Assembly (NCBI GenBank): GCA_030706605.1
Contig: JAUZOE010000014.1
Coordinates: forward strand, 1-64,000
Direction of reading: 5' to 3'
From: Bacteroidota bacterium
Lineage (GTDB): Bacteria > Bacteroidota > Bacteroidia > Chitinophagales > Chitinophagaceae
Length of the DNA stretch: 64,000 nt
How positions within the stretch are numbered: the first letter of the stretch is position 1; every line of letters starts with the position of its first letter. Shown piece by piece: positions 18,059-24,946 of this stretch. Both the position numbers and the translations under genes were made by a program. Under the pieces are notes generated by a model. The model ran no database searches. It had not been told where the DNA came from and was given only the letters and a program-made list of their open reading frames with translations.

Positions 18059-18270
18059 TATTTTTTTCTTTTCTTCAAACTTCTCTTTGTTTATTTCATC
18101 GCTCGCAAATCTTTTCTTCTGAATGTCCAATGGTATCTCTTTTCTTTAAAATTCACATCAATAAAAATGATAGATTCAGTTCGATTGATGATTTAAATCA
18201 TTCGCTACCACTTTTATTCATAGCAATTTATAGTCCAACAACCCAAATACTCTTATCATATAGCCGATTA
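18047..18270 (-). pseudogene. Relic of a SHOCT-domain gene
   Basis: The minus strand at 18047-18145 encodes a clear SHOCT helix pair (KKRFASDEINKEKFEEKKK) ending KILWP and a stop. It is closely similar to the intact 69-residue SHOCT protein at 24704-24913 (KRRFANGEINKEEFEEKKK). An in-frame TAA at 18146-18148 and a shift of frame separate this from an upstream piece reading IIFIDVNFKEKR, matching the intact LIFAPWNFTGQHKRK. The N-terminal part (to about 18270) is only weakly recognisable. It is a decayed paralogue. Confidence 0.65.
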
Positions 18271-18316
18271 TATGTACCGGAAGCATCTCGATTTTATATT
18301 TTCATCGCTTCCCTTT

Positions 18317-18532
18317 TCATTTTTGCTTTACGAAGAGATTTAAGGGACTGGGAAAGTATTGACATATATCTAAATTGTCCATTACCATATCATGTTGCAT
18401 TGGACAAGTGTATTTCACTTTTTCTAAGTTTTGTTTGGTAAACTTTACTTTACTATTTGGTGTAACCTGCGCAAATATTGAGACTGATGTGATGGTTAAA
18501 ACTGCCTTCATCAACATTTTAAACTTTTTCAT
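18317..18532 (-). pseudogene. Degenerate HMBD gene (small exported protein)
   Basis: A 71-residue frame with a signal peptide (LTITSVSIFAQ) and the first half of a heavy-metal-binding domain (VKYTCPMQHDMVMDN). Where intact copies have CPKCGM, this one has CQYFPS, so the second Cys pair is lost and the metal site should be dead. A different frame just downstream reads KAKMKREAMKI, resembling the Met/Lys tails of such proteins, which suggests a frameshift near 18330. It lies next to the SHOCT relic. It could still be translated, but I favour a decaying gene. Confidence 0.55.
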
Positions 18533-18543
18533 TTTTGTAAATT

Positions 18544-20892
18544 TTAATAAGTTATCGTAATTCCAGCCCCCAGCCCCATATCACTATCATAATGCGAAGA
18601 AAGAGAAAAATATTTTGTCAGGATATATCTAAGCCCTGCGGCATATTCTTTATCAGTATTTACCATAAAATTAAAACGCAGACGGGGAGTTACTGATATA
18701 TCTTCCCTACTTAACTGAAAGCGGAATTTACCATCGCCATCAATACGGGCATCTGCTATAACCAACATGGGTAACGTATAGGCTATACCTGCCATCACAG
18801 TATTTCTATGATCTTTATTACTTACCTGACCAAACATATTCTTCGCATCACTGCCAAAAATATTATTTTCTTTAGGATTATATTTCTTGTAATGATAGTC
18901 ATATCCTACATAAGGAAACCACCATTGCATCCTGCCCAGGTAACGGCCTACCATAGTTTCACTTTCGTAACCCATTTTATCGTTTAAACCCAGGTGCCAC
19001 ATGCTACTTGCTTGCCATCGTGTATTTGCCAACATTGCCATACCATCGCTGCCACTACTTTCCAATCCAATTCTTGCCATCACATGCGGCATTTGATCGT
19101 CCCAATACAATTTCCGAAGCGCCAATTTCGGGTCCGGGATTTCCGGATTAGCAGGCGAATTTTCGTAGCTAAAAACTCTTCCCATTCCGCTCATCATATG
19201 GTACAAAATATGGCAATGAAAAAACCAATCGCCGCTGGCATTGGCCGCAAATTCTACGGTATCTTTTTCCATAGGCATAATATCCAACACATTTTTTAAT
19301 GGAGCATAATCTCCCTGCCCGTTGAGCACCCTAAAGTCGTGCCCGTGCAGGTGCATAGGGTGGCGCATCATCGTATTGTTATAAATAATTATTCTTACGT
19401 TTTCACCTTTTTTAATTAAAATTTTATCTGTTTCAGATAGTGTCTTATTATTTATGCTCCACACATAGCGATTCATGTTCCCGGTCAAATCGAATTTCAA
19501 TTCCTTTAACGGGCCGGGAGGTAATGTTGTTTTCTCCGGGGAACGCAACATCCCATAGTTAAGCGTAACTATATCTGCCCCATTACCTGAAGAAGCGGGA
19601 GCCATATCCATTCCGGGCATCGCATCGGTTTTCATAGTATCATTTGGATTTTCGGGGCCTGTTATTTCAGGGTACATTACTGTATTCATATCCATCTCCT
19701 GGTTTTGCATTGCCATACCTTCCATTTGTACGAGGTTACCTTTCATATCCATCATATCGTTCATCATCTTCATTCCTTCAAAATATTTTAGCTTAGGCAG
19801 TTTTGCCGCAGGCACTTTTGGGCCGCTTCCCAACCAAAGAGAGGCATGACCGGTGCGGTCTTCGGGAGTTGCTAAAAATTCGTAACTCTTGTTATCGGGT
19901 ATGGTCACTACTACATCGTATGTTTCTGACACACCAATGATAAGCCTGTCCACTTCTACAGGTACTACATCATTTCCATCGTTGGCTACCACCGTTATTT
20001 TTCCGCCTGAATACGTGAGCCAGAAATAGGAAGATGCGCCGCCATTTGCAATACGTAACCTTACTTTATCTCCCGCCTTAAATTGGGGCTGCTCACTATC
20101 TGCCTTTCCATTTATTAGAAACCTGTCATAAGCCACATCACTTACATCCATTGCTGTCATACGTTTCCACTCGTTGGTTAGCTTTGTCTTAAAATGCCCG
20201 CTCTTTATCGCTTCAGCATAGCTTTGTGTGCTACCTTTTTCTATGGCAAACCAATCTGTAGCATTGTGAAGGCTTCGGTTAACTTCTCCGGGTTTCATAT
20301 CTGTCCAATCACTTAACACTATCGGTACCGTGGGAATGTCCCATTCTTTTCTTTTATTGATTATAAAGGCGCCATACATACCAATTTGTTCCTGAAATTT
20401 AAAATGGCTGTGGTACCAATGTGTACCGCTTTGAATAAGGGGGAACTTGTATAAATGGGTGGTATGGGGTTTAATTGGCATTTGCGTAAGATTGGGTACG
20501 CCATCATATCGGTTAGGCAGAAAAATGCCATGCCAGTGCAAAGTAGTTCCTTCGTTCAATTCATTGTGAACGTAGATTTCTGCAGTGTCGCCTTCGGTGA
20601 AGGTTAAGGTAGGCATAGGGATTTGCCCATTTACCGCAATAGCACGTCTTGGTTTTTTACCAAAAGTAACAATGGTATCCCTTATATATAAATCGTATCG
20701 TACCGTATGGGGTGGGGTATTATACTGGACGGTCTTAATTAAACCCAGGTCTGTCTTTGACATATCCATATTGCCCATGCTATCTTCTTTTGGAGGAGGT
20801 AATTTCTTTGGCATCTTCATTCCCGGCATTTCCTGCGCTGATGCGAAAGAATAGATAGAGATAAGAAACGTTATTAGAATTATTTTTCTCAT
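18544..20892 (-). CDS. Multicopper oxidase (CopA/PcoA-like) with CopB-like outer-membrane tail
   Basis: Exported copper oxidase of 782 residues. A signal peptide ends near residue 19 (FASAQ). Three cupredoxin domains carry the four copper-ligand motifs: HWHG near 117, HWYHSH near 158, HPMHLHGHDF near 510 and HCHILYHMMSGM near 560. Met-rich segments lie between (MKMMNDMMDMKG; MDMAPAS), as in PcoA/CopA. The last 190 or so residues are not oxidase. They have the alternating aromatic strands of a CopB/PcoB-type outer-membrane domain (WWFPYVGYDYHY; FQLSREDISVTPRLRF; AGLRYILTKYFSLSSHY) ending in a beta signal-like ITITY. The two usually separate proteins therefore seem fused. Expected role: oxidise periplasmic Cu(I) and hold copper at the outer membrane. 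Confidence 0.88.
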   Translation of the reverse strand: MRKIILITFLISIYSFASAQEMPGMKMPKKLPPPKEDSMGNMDMSKTDLGLIKTVQYNTPPHTVRYDLYIRDTIVTFGKKPRRAIAVNGQIPMPTLTFTEGDTAEIYVHNELNEGTTLHWHGIFLPNRYDGVPNLTQMPIKPHTTHLYKFPLIQSGTHWYHSHFKFQEQIGMYGAFIINKRKEWDIPTVPIVLSDWTDMKPGEVNRSLHNATDWFAIEKGSTQSYAEAIKSGHFKTKLTNEWKRMTAMDVSDVAYDRFLINGKADSEQPQFKAGDKVRLRIANGGASSYFWLTYSGGKITVVANDGNDVVPVEVDRLIIGVSETYDVVVTIPDNKSYEFLATPEDRTGHASLWLGSGPKVPAAKLPKLKYFEGMKMMNDMMDMKGNLVQMEGMAMQNQEMDMNTVMYPEITGPENPNDTMKTDAMPGMDMAPASSGNGADIVTLNYGMLRSPEKTTLPPGPLKELKFDLTGNMNRYVWSINNKTLSETDKILIKKGENVRIIIYNNTMMRHPMHLHGHDFRVLNGQGDYAPLKNVLDIMPMEKDTVEFAANASGDWFFHCHILYHMMSGMGRVFSYENSPANPEIPDPKLALRKLYWDDQMPHVMARIGLESSGSDGMAMLANTRWQASSMWHLGLNDKMGYESETMVGRYLGRMQWWFPYVGYDYHYKKYNPKENNIFGSDAKNMFGQVSNKDHRNTVMAGIAYTLPMLVIADARIDGDGKFRFQLSREDISVTPRLRFNFMVNTDKEYAAGLRYILTKYFSLSSHYDSDMGLGAGITITY

Positions 20893-20902
20893 TTTTTTAT
20901 TT

Positions 20903-20977
20903 TTATTGACAACATTTCTTCTTATGAATAAAAATTGCTTTTACAAATTTTAATACTATTTTTTTAAAGTTTTTCAT
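20903..20977 (-). CDS. 24-residue cationic Cys-ending microprotein
   Basis: Tiny frame between the haem-binding-domain gene and the oxidase gene. It reads MKNFKKIVLKFVKAIF followed by IHKKKCCQ and a stop. Its ATG overlaps the previous gene's TAA as TAATG, the usual layout for coupled translation, and it ends 10 bases before the oxidase ATG. The peptide is a basic amphipathic helix with a CC end that could bind Cu(I). Evidence for expression is positional only. A random frame is possible in such AT-rich DNA. Confidence 0.42.
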   Translation of the reverse strand: MKNFKKIVLKFVKAIFIHKKKCCQ

Positions 20978-21444
20978 TATGGATTTATTTTATCAAGGCT
21001 GTCCTGGGCTTTTTGCGCCCAATCCGTAATTAACACCTTTTGTTCTTTTGAAAGCCTTGCTTTTTTGTGAATAATGGTATAAGAATACAGCGGCATTTCT
21101 CCATCTTTAATCTGATCTGCTATTGCTTTCAATTTACTTTGCTGCTTTCTAATCGGATAGGAACCAAAGTCGCTAAAATTGAGATCCCTTTTTCCATGTT
21201 TAATATGATTTGCTAATATCCACCCAACAGGCTGAACATAATTGTACCAGGGATAGTTGGTATTATTACTATGGCAATCATAACAAGCAGCCTGCAGTAT
21301 TATTTGTACATTTTCAGGAACGGAAACATCTTTGGTAACATCAGCAGGTACAACCTGGACGCTTTTGTTGCGGTCAGGTTGAATAAACTGAATGACAATA
21401 AATATAATTAAAAGAACCACTAATATTTTTTTAAAAATATGCAT
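20977..21444 (-). CDS. Haem-binding domain protein with CxxCH motif
   Basis: A 155-residue protein with one N-terminal membrane helix (IFKKILVVLLIIFIVIQFI) and a periplasmic haem-binding domain (Haem_bd type). The c-type haem motif is CYDCHS near residue 55, followed by the family's typical YPWYNYVQPVGW and a GEMPLYSYT segment where Met can be the second haem ligand. It probably anchors one haem c on the outer face of the inner membrane. Within the island it lies 4 bases after the DUF3347 lipoprotein gene, so it belongs to that operon. It may deliver electrons or report redox state; the exact partner is unknown. Confidence 0.8.
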   Translation of the reverse strand: MHIFKKILVVLLIIFIVIQFIQPDRNKSVQVVPADVTKDVSVPENVQIILQAACYDCHSNNTNYPWYNYVQPVGWILANHIKHGKRDLNFSDFGSYPIRKQQSKLKAIADQIKDGEMPLYSYTIIHKKARLSKEQKVLITDWAQKAQDSLDKINP

Positions 21445-21448
21445 GTTT

Positions 21449-22015
21449 CTATTTAATAGTTTCTTTTACGGCGCCACAAGTATCCATTTTTTTACCGAGG
21501 TAAGGATTTTTAATTTCCTTCATTTCACTTAACCAGGTGCCTTTCCCGTTATCATACATCGGGCACGAATCGAGATACATTTCTTTACTGGTACCTGTAG
21601 CTTTTAAAAGGTCGTACATATCTTTACTTAACATTTCAAAATGTTCCCGCTGGTGGGCAATCTTATCACCGTTCTCACTTATGTGTTCACTATTTTCTTT
21701 TATATCACCAACCAATCCGAGAAATACTTTTTTCTGATCTGGCGTTAATCTGGAAGCATCGAATTTTGATAAGGCATCTAAAATTTCTTTTCCGTTTTTT
21801 GCAGCAGCACTGCCATTATCATCGGCCAGAGAATTTTTTAAATTCAGATACCCGGTTACAATTCCTTCAGCAGGATTTGTATTGTTGGCAGGCATAGTAA
21901 CCTGCCCGGTTTGTGCAGAATCTGTATTATTTGTTTGTTTACTGCCGGCAGTATTGCATGCCGTAAATGAGAGCGCTATAATGCCCGCGCTTATAATCAT
22001 TTTTATCTTTTTCAT
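21449..22015 (-). CDS. DUF3347 lipoprotein
   Basis: A 188-residue exported lipoprotein (lipobox SFTAC at residues 16-20, then an Asn/Thr-rich linker). The remainder is a DUF3347 helical domain: IVTGYLNLKNSLADDNG, AKNGKEILDALSKFD, ISENGDKIAHQREHFEMLS. It ends with the conserved C-terminal metal-type motif LDSCPMYDNGKGTWLSEMKE...NPYLGKKMDTCG. DUF3347 often occurs at the end of CusB-like adaptors in Bacteroidota; the Cys-Pro-Met block resembles a copper site (inference). It lies beside a second DUF3347 gene. Confidence 0.85.
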   Translation of the reverse strand: MKKIKMIISAGIIALSFTACNTAGSKQTNNTDSAQTGQVTMPANNTNPAEGIVTGYLNLKNSLADDNGSAAAKNGKEILDALSKFDASRLTPDQKKVFLGLVGDIKENSEHISENGDKIAHQREHFEMLSKDMYDLLKATGTSKEMYLDSCPMYDNGKGTWLSEMKEIKNPYLGKKMDTCGAVKETIK

Positions 22016-22097
22016 TTTGTTTGTTTTTGTTTGTTTAAGATATCCTGAAAGTAATTGACACCCATGCCAATCTGCTTATCAGTTTAAGAAAGACGGA

Positions 22098-22574
22098 TTA
22101 TTGAATGGTTTCTGTTGTTTTACCACATGAGGGCATAGCGCTGCCGAAATAAGGGTTTTTAATTACCATATTGCTACTTAGCCATGTTGCCTTTTTCATA
22201 GGGCAATACTGATAATAAACCGGGTCGGTATTGAGTTTAACCGTTTTGGCTAATGCGTACATATTTGCAGAAAACGAAGAAAAATAGTCACGCTGTTTTT
22301 TAAGGTCTTTAGTAGCTGAAATTTTGCCAGCATCTTTTAGCAATGGTTCCTTGCTGGATCCGGGAATAATTTCCGGGCTAATACCATTGATGGTTTTTAC
22401 AAATTGTTCTGCATTTATAGCGGCGCTATTAGCATTTCCACTAATTAAAGCATCTTTTATGTTATAGTAAGAAGTCAGTAATTCAGAAGGTTTGGGTGTT
22501 GAAGTATCCTGTGCAAAAGTTTGTTGCACAAATGCGGTAGCAAAGATGCCAACCATTACAATTATTTTTTTCAT
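22098..22574 (-). CDS. DUF3347 periplasmic protein
   Basis: Second, shorter DUF3347 protein (158 residues from this ATG). I chose the internal ATG at 22574 because a signal peptide (MKKIIVMVGIFATAFVQQTFAQ) begins exactly there; the frame is open to 22649. The domain has the same order as its neighbour: LLTSYYNIKDALISGN, KQRDYFSSFSANMYALAK, then YYQYCPMKKATWLSS and NPYFGSAMPSCG. Here the protein is soluble, not lipid-anchored. The pair are diverged paralogues, so they may occupy two periplasmic locations (free and membrane-bound). Confidence 0.83.
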   Translation of the reverse strand: MKKIIVMVGIFATAFVQQTFAQDTSTPKPSELLTSYYNIKDALISGNANSAAINAEQFVKTINGISPEIIPGSSKEPLLKDAGKISATKDLKKQRDYFSSFSANMYALAKTVKLNTDPVYYQYCPMKKATWLSSNMVIKNPYFGSAMPSCGKTTETIQ

Positions 22575-22650
22575 TTCTATTTGATTTAATATTAATACAA
22601 TAATTACAGGCATGGAATATATCACATGCACAACATTGAAAAACATCAAA

Positions 22651-23079
22651 TCATATTTGAAAACTCCGAATAGCTATGCGGATGTCCGGTATAGGTGGGT
22701 GATGACTTCGGACAAAATATTTTATACCTAAAATTTGGGTTGGGGCAGATAAAATATCAATGTTATAAAAGGAAGCAACATAGGAGGTAAAAGAAACCGG
22801 ATTTACTACATTTATCGAAGAGGCAAGGGCCTTGTCAATCTTCTGAAATTTCATCACTTCACCATTACAGCAATTGTCCTTATCATTTTTAGTTTGATGC
22901 TTTTGAACACTAGCACCATGATGATGAATGCTTGCAGATGCGAAAGAACTTTCTTCTTGATGATGTGAATTAAACCCCATATCCAGCCCAACAGCACACG
23001 CAAAACCGATTATAGTATTCAAAGAGAATACTATAAGAAGGAAAGCCGCTTTTAATTGTATGGGTTTAATTTTTTTCAT
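22651..23079 (-). CDS. Small exported Cys/His protein (HYC_CC_PP-like)
   Basis: A 142-residue protein with a signal helix (AAFLLIVFSLNTIIGFACA). A His-rich stretch follows (NSHHQEE; SIHHHGA), then DNCCNGEVMKFQKID near residue 73 and a C-terminal SHHPPIPDIRIAIRSF. The CC followed by HPP suggests the same broad family as the protein at 15382-15768, although the two are not close in sequence. The His clusters and position among copper genes suggest metal binding; function is unknown. It starts a run toward the DUF3347 genes. Confidence 0.6.
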   Translation of the reverse strand: MKKIKPIQLKAAFLLIVFSLNTIIGFACAVGLDMGFNSHHQEESSFASASIHHHGASVQKHQTKNDKDNCCNGEVMKFQKIDKALASSINVVNPVSFTSYVASFYNIDILSAPTQILGIKYFVRSHHPPIPDIRIAIRSFQI

Positions 23080-23195
23080 CTAATTAACTGCAAAAGTAAA
23101 GTTTATTTTGCAGTGATGTGATTACAAAAAAAGTACTAAAAATCATATATAATCGTATTCAAATACAAATAACTTTCTGTCTTTTTACCAGGTAG

Positions 23196-23909
23196 CTATG
23201 TCATCCCGTGTTTCCACCCGATTGAAACAAGCCACCAATTCATAGGATAGGTCACTATAGTCCCGATAAAAAGAGCAAATACAGCAATTCCCCAGAAGGC
23301 ATAAGTGCCGGGCATTGGTGGGAATGCTATGATGTGTGGCTGTATTAATTTCATTGTAAGCAACATGCCAGCCATTAGTGTAATCATAGAAAAAAACTCA
23401 GCTCTTCCTCCCTTCCATAATGCCTCTTTAGGATTATTTCCCATGCTTCTCATTGCCGGATACTGAAACAGAATCCATCCAAATAAAAATCCAGAAATAT
23501 ATTCCCCTGCAAATTCGTTCCAGAAATTTAGTCCTATATATCTTCCAATAACCATTGCAGTCATTATTCCCAGGCCATCACCTGCCACGCAATGAATAAC
23601 CGAGCCGGTAACTTTACTAAATGTGGAGGCTACGTAATTATGGTGAATTTTTGCCTGAGTACTTTTCTTATTAATTCCTTTCTTAAAATACGTAATTCCC
23701 GTTGGCCGGCATGTCCATAGGTATAAAAATAATCCTACGATTGAAAAAAAGATGATAATAACCGGCCATCCTGTTTTTAAAGCTTTATTTACAGAAGTGT
23801 TCACATAATGAACGTCATAAATAACCCAGATTGCAAAGATGAAACCACTAACATACCATGACAAAACAAATATCTCATTTATTAAAAAGTTTAAAAACTG
23901 AAAATGCAT
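23196..23909 (-). CDS. DUF4396 membrane protein
   Basis: A 237-residue integral membrane protein with about six to seven helices. Its C-terminal two thirds match DUF4396: SVIHCVAGDGLGIMTAMVIGR, the FLFGWILFQYPAMRSMG segment, and the closing TYPMNWWLVSIGWKHGM. A Cys/His cluster near TCRPTGI and HNY could contact metal. The family is common in copper-associated Bacteroidota islands in my recollection, but its substrate is unknown. The frame begins MHFQFLNF; upstream lies the 36-residue membrane microprotein gene in the same direction. Confidence 0.75.
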   Translation of the reverse strand: MHFQFLNFLINEIFVLSWYVSGFIFAIWVIYDVHYVNTSVNKALKTGWPVIIIFFSIVGLFLYLWTCRPTGITYFKKGINKKSTQAKIHHNYVASTFSKVTGSVIHCVAGDGLGIMTAMVIGRYIGLNFWNEFAGEYISGFLFGWILFQYPAMRSMGNNPKEALWKGGRAEFFSMITLMAGMLLTMKLIQPHIIAFPPMPGTYAFWGIAVFALFIGTIVTYPMNWWLVSIGWKHGMT

Positions 23910-24019
23910 CTTGCTGATTTATATATTTTTTTCTTAGCGTTTATTGCAAAAGCAACAGCGCAAGTCGATGATAAAATTTATTAGCCAAGGCGTCATTCAT
24001 TTTACCTTAGTACTTATAT

Positions 24020-24130
24020 TTACTTTCTGCCCCGGTTTCTAAAAATCAGGAAAACAATGAGAATTATGACTATAGGAACAATCCACATTCCATATCCCAT
24101 TCCCCAACCCCAGGAATTATTGTGCATCAT
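24020..24130 (-). CDS. 36-residue single-helix membrane microprotein
   Basis: A small frame starting ATGATG. It reads MMHNNSWGWGMGYGMW, then a hydrophobic helix IVPIVIILIVFLIF and a basic end RNRGRK. The layout (short Trp/Gly/Met outer segment, one helix, positive tail) mirrors the N-terminal half of the SHOCT protein at 24704-24913 (HYNYFWGMHIFWW, then a helix). It is likely a membrane microprotein, possibly copper-binding through Met/His. The frame is open about 32 codons further upstream without another ATG. Expression is unproven. Confidence 0.5.
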   Translation of the reverse strand: MMHNNSWGWGMGYGMWIVPIVIILIVFLIFRNRGRK

Positions 24131-24196
24131 TTGATTTATTTGCTTTAATCTGTTGGCTAATTTATTGGAATAACTAGAATATTCAACCCCTTTGAA

Positions 24197-24238
24197 CACC
24201 TGCTGCTGGTTGCAACAAGGATAATTTCATGACCATTT
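24197..24238 (-). repeat. Intergenic leader repeat, copy 2 (before microprotein)
   Basis: Matches the block before copB at 18017-18058. On the minus strand it contains TATCCTTG (24216-24223). A TTG lies 18 bases further upstream (24242-24244), giving promoter-like spacing. It lies about 65 bases ahead of the 36-residue microprotein. Confidence 0.5.
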
Positions 24239-24250
24239 TTTCAAGTGATC

Positions 24251-24682
24251 TTACTTATTCATCATACCCTTACCACCCATCATTCCCTTTTGCTGCATCA
24301 TGTTCTGCATCATCTGCATAGATTGGGGATTTTGCGCCATCATATTCAACATCATGCTCATCATGGCAGGGTTTTGCGCCATCATATTGTACATGTTCTG
24401 AACTGTTGTGCTGTCACCTCCTGTCATATTCATCCCACCTTGCATGCGTCCATTTTGCATCATGCGTCCATTTTGCATCATTTGCATGGCATTTTGATTA
24501 CTCCTTATATGATCCATCATGTTATTCATCAGTTGTGGATTGTTGGAGATTTCTGTCATTATAGAGTCCTGCATGGTATTATCTTTCAGTAATTCTGATG
24601 CAGAAGGAATTGGGCGTTGAGCACAGGATGAGGCCACTATTGCCAGGCCCATTACTATCAATATGGTTTTTAAATTTTTCAT
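24251..24682 (-). CDS. Methionine-rich lipoprotein
   Basis: A 143-residue lipoprotein (lipobox VASSC at residues 16-20) with 33 methionines, about 23% of residues. They are concentrated in tandem blocks: MMQNGRMMQNGRMQGG, MMAQNPAMMSMM, MMAQNPQSMQMM and GMMGGKGMM. Met-rich periplasmic segments in copper oxidases and Cus proteins bind Cu(I) or Ag(I) through thioethers, so a periplasmic copper buffer is the natural reading (inference). No enzymatic domain is seen. It lies between the SHOCT and the 36-residue microprotein genes, downstream of copA in the same direction. Confidence 0.72.
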   Translation of the reverse strand: MKNLKTILIVMGLAIVASSCAQRPIPSASELLKDNTMQDSIMTEISNNPQLMNNMMDHIRSNQNAMQMMQNGRMMQNGRMQGGMNMTGGDSTTVQNMYNMMAQNPAMMSMMLNMMAQNPQSMQMMQNMMQQKGMMGGKGMMNK

Positions 24683-24703
24683 TTTAATTAAATTTTATGG
24701 TTA

Positions 24704-24913
24704 TTAATTTTGTTGTAATATTTTTTTCTTCTCTTCAAACTCTTCTTTATTAATCTCACCATTAGCGAATCGTCTTTTGAGAATATTCAGTGGGGTGTCT
24801 TTCCTTTTATGTTGTCCGGTAAAATTCCAGGGAGCAAAAATCAAGACGATTAATATTATCCCGATCACCCACCAAAATATGTGCATGCCCCAGAAATAAT
24901 TGTAGTGATACAT
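24704..24913 (-). CDS. Short membrane protein with C-terminal SHOCT domain
   Basis: A 69-residue protein. Residues 1-15 are aromatic and Met/His-rich (MYHYNYFWGMHIFWW), residues 13-30 form a membrane helix (VIGIILIVLIFAPW), and residues 40-66 are a SHOCT pair of helices (LKRRFANGEINKEEFEEKKK). SHOCT segments occur at protein ends and are thought to mediate oligomerisation. It lies 33 bases after copA and is probably cotranscribed. A decayed paralogue lies near 18.1 kb. Confidence 0.78.
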   Translation of the reverse strand: MYHYNYFWGMHIFWWVIGIILIVLIFAPWNFTGQHKRKDTPLNILKRRFANGEINKEEFEEKKKILQQN

Positions 24914-24946
24914 GATTTTTATTTTTTTAAATTGATGATCAATTGT

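Noticed and set aside
17963-18316. Plus-strand open frame at 18016-18441 as a gene
   Set aside because: It lies opposite the SHOCT relic and HMBD gene, has no family match or start signals, and codon use looks random; the minus-strand relics explain the sequence.
24251-24592. Long plus-strand His-rich frame opposite the Met-rich lipoprotein
   Set aside because: CAT codons on the opposite strand of ATG-rich coding sequence automatically produce His; it is a shadow.
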